From positions 1,903,501 through 1,967,500 of the forward strand of contig NC_063171.1 of the NCBI RefSeq assembly GCF_023159225.1: a DNA stretch of 64,000 bases, in the 5' to 3' direction. A model generated the notes under the pieces. It saw nothing but the letters and a program-made list of their open reading frames with translations. It was not told where the DNA came from and made no database searches. The translations under genes and the position numbers were made by a program. Each line of letters opens with the position of its first letter. Positions within the stretch are counted from its first letter, which is position 1. Below are positions 11,461 to 23,255 of this stretch, one piece after another. Source of the stretch: Perognathus longimembris pacificus (taxonomy: Eukaryota; Chordata; Mammalia; Rodentia; Heteromyidae).

Positions 11461-13447
11461 GAGACATCCGGGAAGACGGCGGAAGAGCAGCTGAGCCCTA
11501 ACAGAGTTCCCTCTGACATTGCAGTTTTCCCACTCCAGGGAAACTTTTACTCCTAGAAAGGCAGTCCAAGTAAGTTATAGCAGTACAGGGATTCTGGCAA
11601 GAAAGGAAAAAATGATTTTGCTGGCAGGATAAAACAGATTTGAGCTCCGGGAGGCGACCCTCCCCCACGCCAGTGCTGGCGCTGGCATAGCCTCCTGAAC
11701 TCTGCGCACCTAAAGCACACAATGATGACCAGGGAGAAATCCTCCAGATGGTGGCAGACACATGAGGATCGCAGGCTGAGCACAGACAGGCCGAAATCAC
11801 AGAGAAAGCATGAGTACCCCACAAAAAAATTCTCAATCGCTCCCACAGAGCAGCTCCTTGAAGGTAGCCCTTCCCCCACTGCTAGAGCAAAGCGCTATCT
11901 TTGACACTGGGATAGGGTCAGACCAGACTGGAACTAAAGAGAGCCTGGGGAAAGCGAGGTCAAGGGAGCCATCTTTGAAAAGGGCAAGAGGGACCTAACA
12001 GTGAGAGCCAGCTCCTCCCAGGAGAATGACCCCTGCCCAGCAGGAGGCTCGTCCTGGGCTATGGCTCACACACTCATTTGAACTCAGCCAGAGGTGCCCC
12101 ACCCTGCCCACCAGAATTTCTAAATTAAAAGCAAAAGCGGCGAGCAGCTACCAGCAGCATGGAACAACCAGATGGGAGAACAAACAGTTCCCGAGATGGA
12201 TAAACGGTCGTGTCACAGAGGAAGCACAACTCCCAGCAGGAAACGGAGCTGAATTCCATAGCCAGCTCCTCTCAGGAGGCCACCCTGCCCAGGAGGGAGG
12301 AACCTCCCCCAAGCAAGCGACTCTCAACCAGGTAAACCAGGCCAGAGGCGCCTCACCCTGCGGAGTCCACAGCCTATACAAAGCCAGGGATTAAAGGCAG
12401 CTGCCCCACAGCAGACAAGAGGAGCCACGGTTCCCAAGACTGTTCAGTTCCCCATCTACAGTGGATGCCCAAGGCCTACCTGCAAGCTGTGTGAACCACA
12501 GAGAACCAGGATTTCACTAGCAGGGGAGGAAGGTCAGAGCAGATCCACCCCCTGCAAACTGAAAGCAAGTCAAACCAACCAAGCAGCAAAATAGACTGCA
12601 GACCAAGGCAAGGAAACCAGAGACTGTAGAAAGCCCACCCAAACAAGCAAGACTCCTTTTTTTTTTTTCAAAACATATTTCAAGCGCTTTTTTTTTTTTT
12701 CATTTCTGAAACATCATTGGTTTTTTGTTTTACATTTTAACCTGTTTTATCAAGTTGTTTTTGGGTTTTTTCTTGGTTGTTCATTTTTCTATTTTTTTGT
12801 TAATAACTTTGTTTTGTGCATTTGTCTTCCACTATCTTTTCTTTATCTCTATCTTCACATTTGCCTTCTTTAAAAATTTACTTTCCTATGAATAACACCT
12901 CCATTCTTTTCTACTAACACACCATTGTCTATCATTTTAACGTTGTTCTTTCTACTGATTCTACTCTTCCCACATTTCCACATCACTGAAACTAAACCAA
13001 ATCATCACACCCCTCCCCTACATTTTACTCTATTCTCCTTACTACCTCTAACTTACCCTCCTGACTTACTTCCAGGACCTCCAGATTCCATTGACTCCTG
13101 GTTATTGGATAGAGGATATCCATGCTCAAGCAGAGTAAATCAAAGAAAAAGCCACCCAGTCCAAAAAGACCTTAATATAAGAACAAAAATTGCTCATAGG
13201 GTTGTAACAGTAAATAAATCACTACTGAATACAGGGCTCAGGATTGGTTGTTATATCAAAATTGTATTCTTTAGGAACACCAAATCTAATTTTATACACA
13301 GGTATACAGGGCATCTGTATATAATTGTGAACTTCTAACATTTACACAACAGTGCTTGGTAAGGTCTGCTTTGGGTCTTAAACGGTGCTCACAGGAGCAT
13401 GTAGATTGTCATTCCCAATCCAAATGGGCAGAAGAAACACAAGAAAG
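11461..13447 (+). promoter_or_regulatory. L1 5'UTR / internal promoter region with ~254-bp repeated unit
   Basis: It is GC- and CpG-richer than its surroundings up to about 12.6 kb, then T-rich (12650-12900). Two landmarks recur with the same 254-bp offset: AGCCAGCTCCTCYCAGGAG at 12006 and 12260, and GCCAGAGG.GCC.CACCCTGC at 12087 and 12341. This indicates a diverged tandem unit, comparable in layout to the promoter monomers known in mouse L1. Promoter activity is inferred from position only. A 122-codon frame at 12026-12394 spans the repeat and is probably fortuitous. Confidence 0.75.
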
Positions 13448-14553
13448 ATGGCAAACAATGGAGTCTCATCTCCCACTCAGAACAAGCAGGCAGCAGAGCA
13501 ATCAAAGCCATAGAAGAAAACACTCAAAATGCTCTACAAAGTCTACTGATAAAAATGATAAATGAAAAGTTTGAATCTCTTCAGCTAACTATTCTAGAGC
13601 GTGAGGAGGCAAAGCAAAAATTAATGGAGATTTTCATGGCCTCCACAAATAGAAAGATAATTGAACTTCAAGAGTCAAATGAAAAGATAGTTACCCAGCT
13701 AAACGATTTGAGAGACAGCACTCAAAACCAAATTAATGAAGTTAATAAAGAAAAGAAGTCCCTGCAGGACCTAAGAGATAAATATAGTAAGGACATGGAA
13801 ATCATCAGGAAAGTCCAGTCAGGAGGAAAAGAGATTCGAAATCAAGTAGCTAGCCGACAGTCCCAACTAACTGAAGCAGAGGATCCAATCTCAGGAGCTG
13901 AAGATTCCCTAGAATCTATGGAGAAACATCAAAAATCAATACAAAACCAATTCAATCAACAAAACATATCCCTCCAGAAGCTTCAAGACACAATCAGGAA
14001 GACCAATTTAAGGATAATATGTATTGAGGAAACCCTGGAGAAAGAAGTTAATGGTATAGACAACCTATTTAACAGAATATTAACCGAGAACTTCCCAAAT
14101 ATCGAGAAGGATAGGCCTATACAGATACAAGAAGTATTTAGAACCCAAAACCGACTAGACCAGAATAGGACATCCCACCAACACATTGTGATCAAAACAG
14201 GATCAATAGAGTCCAAGGAAAGTAACCTTAAAGCTGTTAGGGAGATGAAAACAATCACATATAAAGGAAAAGCAATCAGACTTACCCCGGACTTCTCAGC
14301 AGAGACCATGAAAGCAAGGAGAGGCTGGAATGAGGTATGCCAAACACTAAATAAAAATAACTACCAACCAAGAATAGTGTACTCAGCTAAACTCTCATTC
14401 ATAGCCGAAGGTCAAATAAAAGTCTTCCGCAGCAAGGAAAAACTGAAACAATATATCTCCACCAAACCAGCTTTACAAAGAATCCTTAAGGATGTACTAC
14501 ACATAGAAAATAATCAAGAGCACAATACAGACAGAGAAATGAACTCTAAATAG
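13448..14553 (+). pseudogene. L1 ORF1 (RNA-binding trimer protein), frame-shifted near its N-terminus
   Basis: ORF1p is an RNA-binding chaperone that coats L1 RNA as a trimer. From 13555 the open frame gives about 332 residues. It shows a long coiled-coil-like region rich in E, K, Q, N and L; the conserved 'ISGAEDS' segment; an RRM-type region starting near 'RKTNLRI' with 'NRILTENFPN' and 'RTQNRLDQ'; and a C-terminal domain with 'ITYKGKAIRLTPDFS.ETMKARR' and 'STKPALQRIL'. The protein ends at TAG 14551-14553. The likely native start is the ATG at 13448 (MANNGVSS...), but that frame stops at 13511-13513. Coiled-coil-like residues (AIKAIEENTQNAL) continue in the frame of 13555, so an indel separates start from body. 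The methionine at 13555 is not the ancestral start. Confidence 0.9.
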
Positions 14554-14611
14554 TAAACCAGAGTATCAGATCAAGAAATGGGAAGACACAGCTTTTAACA
14601 AGATAGTGATA

Positions 14612-17600
14612 ATGAAAGGAACAAATGATCAGCTCTCAATCCTAACTCTCAACATTAATGGACTTAATTCTCTAATCAAACTACATAGGTTCATAAGTTG
14701 GATCAAAAATCAAGATCCATCTTTCTGCTGCCTCCAAGAGACACATGTATCCAGCAAAAGTAAACATCTTCTAAAAGTGAAATGCTGGAATCAAATCTAT
14801 CAAGCAAATGGCCCCCATAAGCAGGCTGGAGTTGCAATCCTAGTATCAGACAAAATTGACTTCAAATTAAAAAAGGTAAGAAGAGACAAAGAAGGTTACT
14901 ACATACTAGTAAAGGGATCTCTCCTACAGGAGTATATAACCACCCTAAATATCTACACACCAAGTACAGGATCACCCAAATTCATCAAACAAACACTACT
15001 GACTCTAAAAACACTCATAGACCCAAACACATTGATAGTTGGGGACTTTTTAACTCTCCACTATCACCTCTGGACAGATCAACATGCCAAAAACTGAACA
15101 AAGGAACCACAGAGCTAAACAATTGTACAGAGCAACTAGACTTAACCGACATCTACAGAATATTCCATCCAACAAAAACAGAATACACATTCTTCTCAGC
15201 AGCACATGGAACATTCTCCAAAATAGATCACGTCTTAGGGCACAAAAAAAAATCTGTACAAACTCAGAAGTATCCAAACCATTCCTTACATTCTCTCAGA
15301 CCACAATGGAAGAAAATTAGAACTCAACTCAAACAGCCACTGCAGAAAATCCTGCAATACATGGAGGCTAAACAACACACTGCTGAACCATCAGTGGGTC
15401 TTTGAAGAAATTAGAACAGAAATTCAAATGTTTATGGAATTCAACCAAGATGAGGACACAAAGTACCAGCTCCTTTGGGACACAGAAAAGGCAGTACTCA
15501 GAGGGAAATTTATATATCTGAGTGCCCACATCAATAAACTGGAGAAACAGCAAATCAACATCTTAAGGACCCACCTTAATCTCCTCAAAAGAGAACAACA
15601 AGCCAAACCCTAAGTCAATAGACTGAAGCAAATAATTAAAATCAAATCAGAATTAAGTCAATTAGAGACAAAAAAAAAATCATCGAAAGTATCAACAAAA
15701 CAAAAAGTTGGTTCTTTGAAAAAATTAACAAGATAGACAGACCCCTGGCAAACCTGACCAAAAAATGAAGGCAGCACACTCAAATAAACAAGATCAGAGA
15801 TGAAACAGGTAACATCACCACAGAAACAACCAGAATTCAGAACACAATAAGCGACTATTTTGCAAACCTTTATGCCAACAAATTCGAGAACCTGGAAGAA
15901 ATGGATGATATCCTAGAAAAAATTGATATCCCCAAACTGAACCATGAAGAGTTAAACCTTCCGAACAGACCCATATCCAGCATTGAAATAGAAACGGCAA
16001 TAAGTGATCTCCCATCCAAGAAAAGCCCAGGTCCAGACGGATCCAAAGCAGAATTCTACAAGGCCTTCAAAACAGAACTCACACCAATATTTCTCAAACT
16101 CTTCAATGAAATTGAATGAGAAAGTTCACTACCAGACACATTCTATGAAGCCAGTATAACCCTCATCCCCAAACCAGGCAAGGACTCAACATGGAAAGAA
16201 AACTATAGACCCATTTCCCTGATGAACATAGATGCAAAAATTCTCAGCAAAATTCTGGCCAATCGACTTCAACAGGTCATCAAAAAAATCATACATCACG
16301 ATCAAAGTGGATTCGTCCCAGGGATGCAAAGTTGGTTCAATATACGCAAGTCAATTAATGTAATCTACCACATCAACTGGATCAAGGTAAAGAACCACGT
16401 GGTTATATCTCTGGATGGGGAAAAAGCATTCAATAAAATCCAGCACCCATTTATTATAAAAGCCCTGGAAAAACTGGGATTCCAGGAAACACTCCTGAAT
16501 ATAATAAAGGCAGTCTATGACAAACCAACGGCAAGTATAATTTTAAATGGTGAAAAACTGAAGCCATTCCCTTTAAAATCAGGAGCAAGACAGGGTTGTC
16601 TGCTGTCTCCCCTTCTCTTCAACATAGTACTAGAATTCCTAGCCAGAGAAATTAGGCAAGAAGAAAATATAAAGGGGATCCAAATAGGAAAAGATGAAGT
16701 TAAACTTTCTCTCTTCACAGATGACATGATCCTATACCTAAAGAACCCCATTGACTCTACTCCCAAGCTACTAGAGCTGATCCAAAACTTTGGCAAAGTT
16801 GCAGGATATAAAATAAAACCTCAAAAATCAATGGCATTTATATATGCTAATGACCTGAATGCTGAGGCTGAAATCAGTGTAGAGAGCCAACAGCAAAATT
16901 CACCCTGACTTCTGGCTTTACTCTCAAGGGCGTGCAAGGTCATGGCTTAGGGATCCAACAACAAAGTTCATCCTAATCTCTGGCTATGTTGTTATCTCAA
17001 GGACATGCAAGGACATGGTTTACTTGAAGGACAGTACTAATCCAGAGATGTTTTATTATGTCCACAAGAGTCTGTTTTATGTAAACTATCCAACCATATC
17101 TTGTTTTACTGCCTGTTGTTATTTACCAATTTCAGGGACTTCGTGTTTTCTTAAACCTTACTTAATCCTATGCTACTTACTGGTTGTCAAACTGCATATA
17201 AGCTGGAAGTTAAGAATAAAACATGGCTGCAGTCTTGTGTTACAATCTCGAGATGCAGACCTCCTGATCCACATCTTTTGTCCTTGTCTTCTTTTTTCTC
17301 TTATCTATCTTTCTTTTTCTTTAGTCCTTGCCCCCTCAATCATGATTTCCTCTTCAGTTACCAATTTCAGGGCCTTCCTGTTTCCTTAAACCTTAGTTAA
17401 TCCTATGCTATTTCCTGGTTGTCAAACTGCATATAAACTGGAAGTTAAGAATAAAACATGGCTACAGTCTTGAGTTACAATCTCGAGATGCATACCTCCC
17501 GAGCCCCATCTTTTGTCTCTTGTCTTCTTTTTTCTCTTATCTATCTTTCTTTTTCTTTAGTCCTTGCCCCCTCGATCAGGATTCCCTCTTCGCTGCCAGC

Positions 17601-19180
17601 TGGCTTGGTAGAAATCAGGAAAGCAACTCCTTTTGCAATAGCCTCAAGAAACATAAAATACCTTGGAATAGCCTTAACCGAAGACGTGAAAGACCTCTAT
17701 GATGAGAACTTTAAAAACATGAAAAACGAAATTAAGGCAGAACTAAGGAAATGGATAAACCTCCTATGCTCCTGGATTGAAAGGATTAATATTATCAAAA
17801 TGGCAATATTGCCAAAGGCTATCTACAAATTCAATACAATACCCATTAATATCCCAATACCATTTTTAATGAAATAGAGGAAGCATTCCAGAAATTTATA
17901 GGGAACAATAAGAGACCCAGAAGAGCAAAAACAGTCCTAAGCAGAAAAAAACAGTGCTGTAGGAATTACAATACCTAACTTCAAGCTGTATTATAAAGCT
18001 ATAGTAATAAAAACAGTTTGGTATTGGCACCGGAACAGGCCTGAAGACCAATGGAACAGAATTGAAGACCCAGAAATAAACCCACAGAACTATGCCTACT
18101 TAATTTTTGATAAAAGATCTGGAAGAATAGCATGGAAGAAAGACAGCCTCTTTAACAATTGTTGCTGGCAAAACTGGTTCAACACCTGCAACAAACTAAC
18201 ACTAGATCCTTATATATCACCCTACACCAAGATCATTTCCAAATGGATCAAATACCTCAAAATTAAAACAGATACCCTAAAAACACTAAAAGAAGGAGTA
18301 GGAGAAACACTTGGGCTCCTTGGCACAGGACAGAACTTCCTTAATAAAGACCCAGAAATGCAACAAATCAAAGAAAGGATGGACAAATGGGACTACATCA
18401 AACTGCAGAGCTTCTGCCCAACAAAGGACATAGTTCGCAAGATTAACAGAAAGCCCACAGATTGGGAAAAGATCTTTACCGGCCATACAACAGACAAAGG
18501 CCTCATATTTAAAATATATGCAGAACTAAAAAAATTACTTTCCTCCAAAACAAAACCTCAAAGAACCAATAGCCCCATCAACAAGTGGGCTAAAGATTTA
18601 GAAAGAGACTTTCCTGATGAGGAGATGAGAATGGCCAAGAGACATATGAAGAAGTACTCTACATCACTGGCCATAAAAGAAATGCAAATCAAAACAACAC
18701 TGAGATTCCATTTTACCCCAGTAAGAATGTCATATATCAAGAAAACTAACAATGACAATTGTTGGAGGGGATGTGGCCAAAAGGGAACCCTACTTCATTT
18801 TTGGTGAGAATGTAACCTGATTCAGCCACTCTGGCAAGCAGTATGGAGATTCCTCAGAAGGCTAAACATACAGTCCCACTTTTGGGCATCTACCCAAAAG
18901 ACCACAAACAAGAACACACTAAAGCCACCAGTACAACAATGTTCATCACAGCACAATTTGTCATAGCTAAAATTTGAAACCAACCCAGATGTCCCTCAGT
19001 AGATGAATGGATCAGGAAAATGTGGTACGTATACACAATGGAATTTTATGCCTCTATCAGAAAGAATGACATTACCCCATTTGTAGGAAATGGAAGGACT
19101 TGGAAAAAATTATACTAAGTGAAGTGAGCCAGACCCAAAGAAACATAGACTCTATGGTCTCCCTCATAGGAAATAATTAG
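14612..19180 (+). pseudogene. L1 ORF2 (endonuclease / reverse transcriptase), multiply disrupted
   Basis: ORF2p nicks target DNA and reverse-transcribes L1 RNA at the nick. The endonuclease starts at ATG 14612 with NINGLN (Asn14) and QETH (Glu43), and later GDF. A frameshift near 15045-15060 throws the rest of the endonuclease, including SDH near 15297, into other frames. The RT domain is readable from 15901: [34 protein letters not shown], motif A '[12 protein letters not shown]', '[14 protein letters not shown]', and motif 'FTDDMILYL' in place of the usual FADD. TGA breaks it at 16117-16119. A class II LTR then splits it at 16878-17612; reading resumes at '[20 protein letters not shown]'. 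Further breaks fall at 17875 and 18805-18807 (a TGG-to-TGA type change in the C-terminal Cys/Trp-rich region). The frame ends at TAG 19178-19180. Confidence 0.93.
16878..17612 (+). mobile_element. Solo LTR, class II (ERV2)-like, with internal duplication
   Basis: It is inserted into L1 ORF2 with a perfect 6-bp target-site duplication AATCAG (16872-16877 and 17613-17618), the size typical of ERV2/betaretrovirus-like elements. Ends are near-inverted (TGTAGAGAGCC ... GGCTTGGTAGA). A module of about 235 bp occurs twice (about 17123-17357 and 17358-17592). Each copy has a TATA-like CATATAA, a polyadenylation signal (AATAAAACATGG), a pyrimidine-rich U5-like part and CCTTGCCCCCTC. Thus two putative promoter/R/U5 sets are present. 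No viral coding sequence is present. The insertion is younger than the L1. Confidence 0.9.
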
Positions 19181-19664
19181 CACAGGTTTAGGCTAGTCAC
19201 AGCAGAGGATAACTATACCCTTATGAACACAAAAGATGATGCTAAGTGAAATGAACTCCATGTTATGGAAACGACTGTTATATCACTATTGTAATTACTT
19301 TCAACATGCGATGTGAAACCGTAGCGTCTATTGTTGATGATCTTCTTGTATGTCCTTCCTGTGGTTGTAGCTTCGCTATCTCTGTATCTTTTCTGAGTAC
19401 ATTGGAAACCGTGTATACAGTTATTGGAACTAGGAAACTGTATGGAAATGCGGAAGTCGAGAGACAGGGTAAAAAAGACAAACGATTACAAAAGCAATAC
19501 TTGCAAAACTGTTCAGTGTGAATCTACTGAACATCTCATGGGGGGGGAAGGTAAAGGGGGAATGGAGAGGGGGGAATGAGGGATGAGGTAACAAACAGTA
19601 CAAGAAATGTATCCAATGCCTAACGTATGAAATTGTAACCGCTCTGTATATCAGTTTGACAATT

Positions 19665-19711
19665 AAAAAAAAAGCCTCACTCAAAGTGAGTATTCCAAAA
19701 AAACAAAAAAA
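19665..19711 (+). other. Probable L1 3' transduction (23 bp) between two A-tails
   Basis: After the L1 A-tail (19665-19673) there are 23 non-L1 bases (19674-19696), then AAAAAAACAAAAAAAA, then the suspected target-site duplication. The other L1 3' ends in the window lack this piece. The pattern is that of read-through past the L1 signal to a downstream polyadenylation site. Confidence 0.6.
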
Positions 19712-19721
19712 AGTCTTTCTG

Positions 19722-20190
19722 TGCATCAGCACAGTGTTTGGGATAAAGTTGACCAGTTCTATGACCAGAGGTGACCAGGAAAGGAAGATGTGACCAATCA
19801 GATGAATACATTTCCTTAGCTTCAGTACTGGCTTGGAGATGGGATGTGACCTAGTCAGAGGCTGAGATATCCAGACTAAGAAATTCACCTTTAGTCCTTG
19901 CTAAAGAGTCTGCGCCATCCCAAGTGACAAGAACTGAGGATAACAGGAAAGCAGCTTGATCTAGAGCTGCTCAATATTTGCAAAAGAAAGGGATGGAGAA
20001 GACCAAGCATAACTGCATAACTATTACTTTGGCATTTAGCTTGCATGTGTCAGTTTGTAGCACAAAGTTCCAGAAATAGAGAGATTTAAGGTAAGTTTAA
20101 TAGGTAAATACCAGTCACACTCAGAACCAAGAATTGAACAAAGAGAGTATTTGTCATCACTAGTTTCTAAATTTGTTTCAGTATGTGTGC
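19722..20190. other. Unassigned intergenic sequence
   Basis: No repeat is recognised downstream of the L1. Confidence 0.4.
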
Positions 20191-20540
20191 TTGATTGCTT
20201 AAATAGAACTTACCTGACCACCTGTGTGTGGTACAGTGACCACCTGCATGTGTGGTATGTGTGGATTTTGCTTTTAGAAACTCAGCCCTGCTGAAGCTTG
20301 GGGCTGCACTTCACTCCAAATGGTGGAGTGCAGACACCATACACTTAATCAAACCCTAGCCCAATTAACTGAGTGCCTTGGAGTCTCCATTGAATTTGGG
20401 GGTAAATGAATTTTCCTAGTGTGTTAGAGTCCCATCACACCAATCTGGCTGTGGGTTAGAGTCCCACTGGCTGGCATGGGTTAGAGTCCCACCTTGGTGA
20501 CCAAGATGCAACAAGGCCATGTATGTTATTTGATATGAAC
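20190..20540. other. Possible old LTR or unclassified repeat with triplicated motif
   Basis: GTTAGAGTCCCA(T/C) occurs three times (about 20424, 20456, 20480), with a related gap sequence between copies. Tandem GACCACCTG motifs lie at about 20216 and 20238. The family cannot be named; an LTR is one option only. Confidence 0.3.
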
Positions 20541-20639
20541 TGTGGAGGAAAAAGCAGAGTTATTTTCTTTAGTTTCTAGTCTAGTATTGTGTAGTTTTGA
20601 CAGCCAACAGGGACAAGAGTTGTGTCAAGATCTAGATAA

Positions 20640-20732
20640 GGGAAGGGGTACCATTGATCAAGATGCATTGTACTCATAAACTGACATGTTCATTTGAACT
20701 ATTCCTTAAAGATAGAAAAAATGAAATAAGTC
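20640..20732 (+). mobile_element. Old L1 3' end fragment
   Basis: Shares 'gatgcattgtact.ataaactg' with fragments at 37.56, 46.63 and (weakly) 48.66 kb and ends in an A-rich stretch, as old L1 3' ends do. Confidence 0.5.
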
Positions 20733-21754
20733 AATATTGAATTTTTAAAAATTCCACACAGAGAGTAGATCCTATGGCATTTTATTTCAAAGCCCAAGTT
20801 AAAACCACAAGTGACAAATAGCTGGGTCTTTTTAGGACTTTTTAGCAACATGATTCAGTATCTTGACATTTGGCTTAAACATTTAGGTTGGGTTACTTAG
20901 AATATAAGAGTTTAAAAATGTGATAAAATCATCAGATCATTTCACTTAAAAATGTATATAGCTAAAGTTGTATAGTCTTGATAGCATTAAACTAGATAGT
21001 CACTAATGTTCTTTCTTTCTTTTCTTAATGATAAATAAATTTAAATGCAACTTTTCAAAATAATATCAATTAACTACAAAGAAAGAGGTTGGAATTTAAT
21101 GGGAACCAGCTTTCTTGGGACCTTTTCCATCTGTGGATGGCATTTCCATTGCTTTTTCATATGTCTATTTTAATGGTACTTGAATTTCTTTGCCCATGAA
21201 AAGTTATCTATCATGATATATTGCAACTTAGTAATCACTGCCTACATTAAAACAACATTAGTAAGTATCAGCTTGGGAATGGATTTAGAAATAGCTTCTA
21301 AAGGTTGCTTTCAGTGCAACCAATGATGTACCCAGGATTAGAGATGGCATTGAAAGGAGACATACATTTATGCTCACACAAATTATATTCATAAGTAAAT
21401 GAAACAACTTCAATAAGCTTTTACTAAGAGAACTGATAATGGCATATTAATCAAAGAAATATTATATTGCTATAAAACACTGATACAGCTGTATTTAACA
21501 AGTCTGACAATGGAGACTAAAGTCAGTATAAACGTTGCTATAGAAAGTTTGTGATACTAGATCTAGAAAGTTCAAAGGAAAAAATGAAGTAATATAGTGT
21601 TTAGAGATGCTCACGATTGTGTTTTAAAGTGATTTTTAAAAGGTAAGGGAACAAGAAAGGCAAGTTTGGGATGGTAGACCTCTCCTTTAGGGCAGAGTTG
21701 GAGAAGGGGTGTTGATGGGATGTGTTATTAGCTACTCATAGGATTAGTGATGTA
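20733..21754. other. Unassigned AT-rich intergenic sequence
   Basis: No repeat or gene recognised. Confidence 0.4.
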
Positions 21755-21990
21755 TGACCTACTTTTTTGTTGCTGTGACCAAATGCGTTAGAAAGTCCAT
21801 TGAAAGGAGCCTATGTCTACTTGGCTCTTGGTTTCAGGGGATAACAATTCCTTGGTTGCTGGCTCCGGTTTTGCTCTTGCCTTGGTGAGGTGGAGCATTA
21901 CAGTGGATGGGCATCATGATGTGGGAGATGTTCACCTCATAACAGCCAGGATCAAGACAAGCAGGAAGAGGAAGGAGCTTGGGCGTGTAT
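21755..21990 (-). mobile_element. MaLR-type LTR remnant (ORR1/MT-like)
   Basis: The + strand reads like a reversed MaLR LTR start ('ttttttgttgctgtgacca'), followed by 'ttggctcttggttt' and a 'gatgggcatcatga' region. It is diverged; called by resemblance to the family. Confidence 0.5.
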
Positions 21991-23074
21991 GGCACCACTG
22001 GTGTGTATTTTGATTTTGCTCTTTCTAATTTATGTTTTATACATATGTTCTTAAGTATCAAATGTAACATAATGAAAATCCTGAGTTTGTTGATTAAGCA
22101 CGTGCCATACTTCAGCTGTGTTTTGTGAGTACTGGCTGGATCCCTGGGCTACAGAGGCTTGGTCTCCAACCAGAGTGGTAATGTTGCATCTGGGAGCATG
22201 TAAGATGTAGGACATGATGGGAGGTCTTTAGGGTATTGTGTCATTGCTTCCAAGGAATGAGGGCAACATTTGTGGAGACCCTGAGTGCCCAACAACAGTG
22301 AATTCTAACTGTTTGCTGATTCTCATTTGTTCTATGGCTTCCTGTTTCCTGGTGTGCTATCTCTGTTGTTAGAATCTCTCTAGCAGTTGAGACCAATGGG
22401 GCTGACTGACCTTGGACTTCAGCTTACAAGACTGTGATCTGTATAAACCTTGTTTCTATAAAAAGTTAGCCTGCTTGTGATATTTTGTCATACTAATGAA
22501 CAAATAGACTGCCGTGCAGTGGATATGTGCCAGCAGGGTTGCCTGCATGAGTGGGATACAGGTATTATCTATGGTCATGCATACATTTGGGTATTTTGGA
22601 AATGTATAGGCAAAATGTATTCTTCCCTTTAAAATACACTCTAACATTCAATTTGGGTAGGAAGTAGACAGATTCTCAATTTCAGGAATATCTCTAGCCC
22701 CCTGCATGTTTCCCCCAACACACACTATTTTTGCAGAACTTTGAGTGTAACATGGAGTCTTTAAGTACAACTCAGCGATATAGCCAGTCCCAACTTCCCA
22801 CTTCATTTTTTAACACATATAAAACTACTGGTTAAAAGAAAAAAGAATATTGAAAATGTATGAGAGTATTCAGTAACCACTTTTTCTTACTAAAGTTTGC
22901 TTTAAAGTTTGAATTTACATTTAGCAAGTTTTTATGGGCTGAGTAATCTTTCCTCCTCTTTTCTTAGGAAATATATATTTTTTTAATTTTAAAGAATCTT
23001 ACTTGGTAGTCTAAGTACAAATCCAAATTAGCTTCCCAAGTTTCCAATAAATTCCATATTGCTTTTGGTGGTGT
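21991..23074. other. Unassigned intergenic sequence
   Basis: No repeat or gene recognised. Confidence 0.4.
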
Positions 23075-23255
23075 AGATTTGTGGCAAGTTACTGAAACTC
23101 CTCAATTTTACTTTCTTCATCTGTAAACTAAGAATAATAGTACCTTCCTTGTTCAGTTGTGAAGATTAAATGAAACAAATGTCCATAATAAACTTGGTCA
23201 CAGCCTAGCAGCTAGTAAACATAGTAAACATAGATGTTAATTATTGTAATTATTA
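23075..23255 (+). mobile_element. MIR SINE (ancient)
   Basis: It carries the MIR core pattern in order: 'ggcaagttactgaaactcctcaa', 'cttcatctgtaaact', 'aataatagtacc', 'gttgtgaagattaaatga' and a 'cctagcagctagtaaac' end. MIRs pre-date the placental radiation. Confidence 0.85.

Larger units (their letters stand above)
11461..19711 (+). mobile_element. Near full-length L1 retrotransposon, inactive
   Basis: The order is 5'UTR (11461-13447), ORF1, ORF2, 3'UTR and A-tail. Without the later LTR insertion it is about 7.5 kb. The imperfect duplication AGTCTTCCTG (11451-11460) and AGTCTTTCTG (19712-19721) suggests the ends. Between the first A-tail (19665-19673) and that duplication lie 23 non-L1 bases and a second A-rich tail, suggesting a short 3' transduction. 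Both ORFs are broken, so the copy cannot move by itself. The element is the probable type of machinery that moved the SINEs in this window. Confidence 0.92.

Noticed and set aside
12026..12394. 122-codon frame in the L1 5'UTR (ORF0-like?)
   Set aside because: It crosses the repeated 5'UTR unit, has no recognisable domain, and primate ORF0 is antisense; treated as fortuitous.
13983..14309. 108-codon antisense frame over ORF1
   Set aside because: Shadow of the real ORF1 on the opposite strand.
11461..19711. An intact, mobile L1
   Set aside because: ORF1 is frame-shifted, ORF2 has several stops and frameshifts and is split by an LTR.
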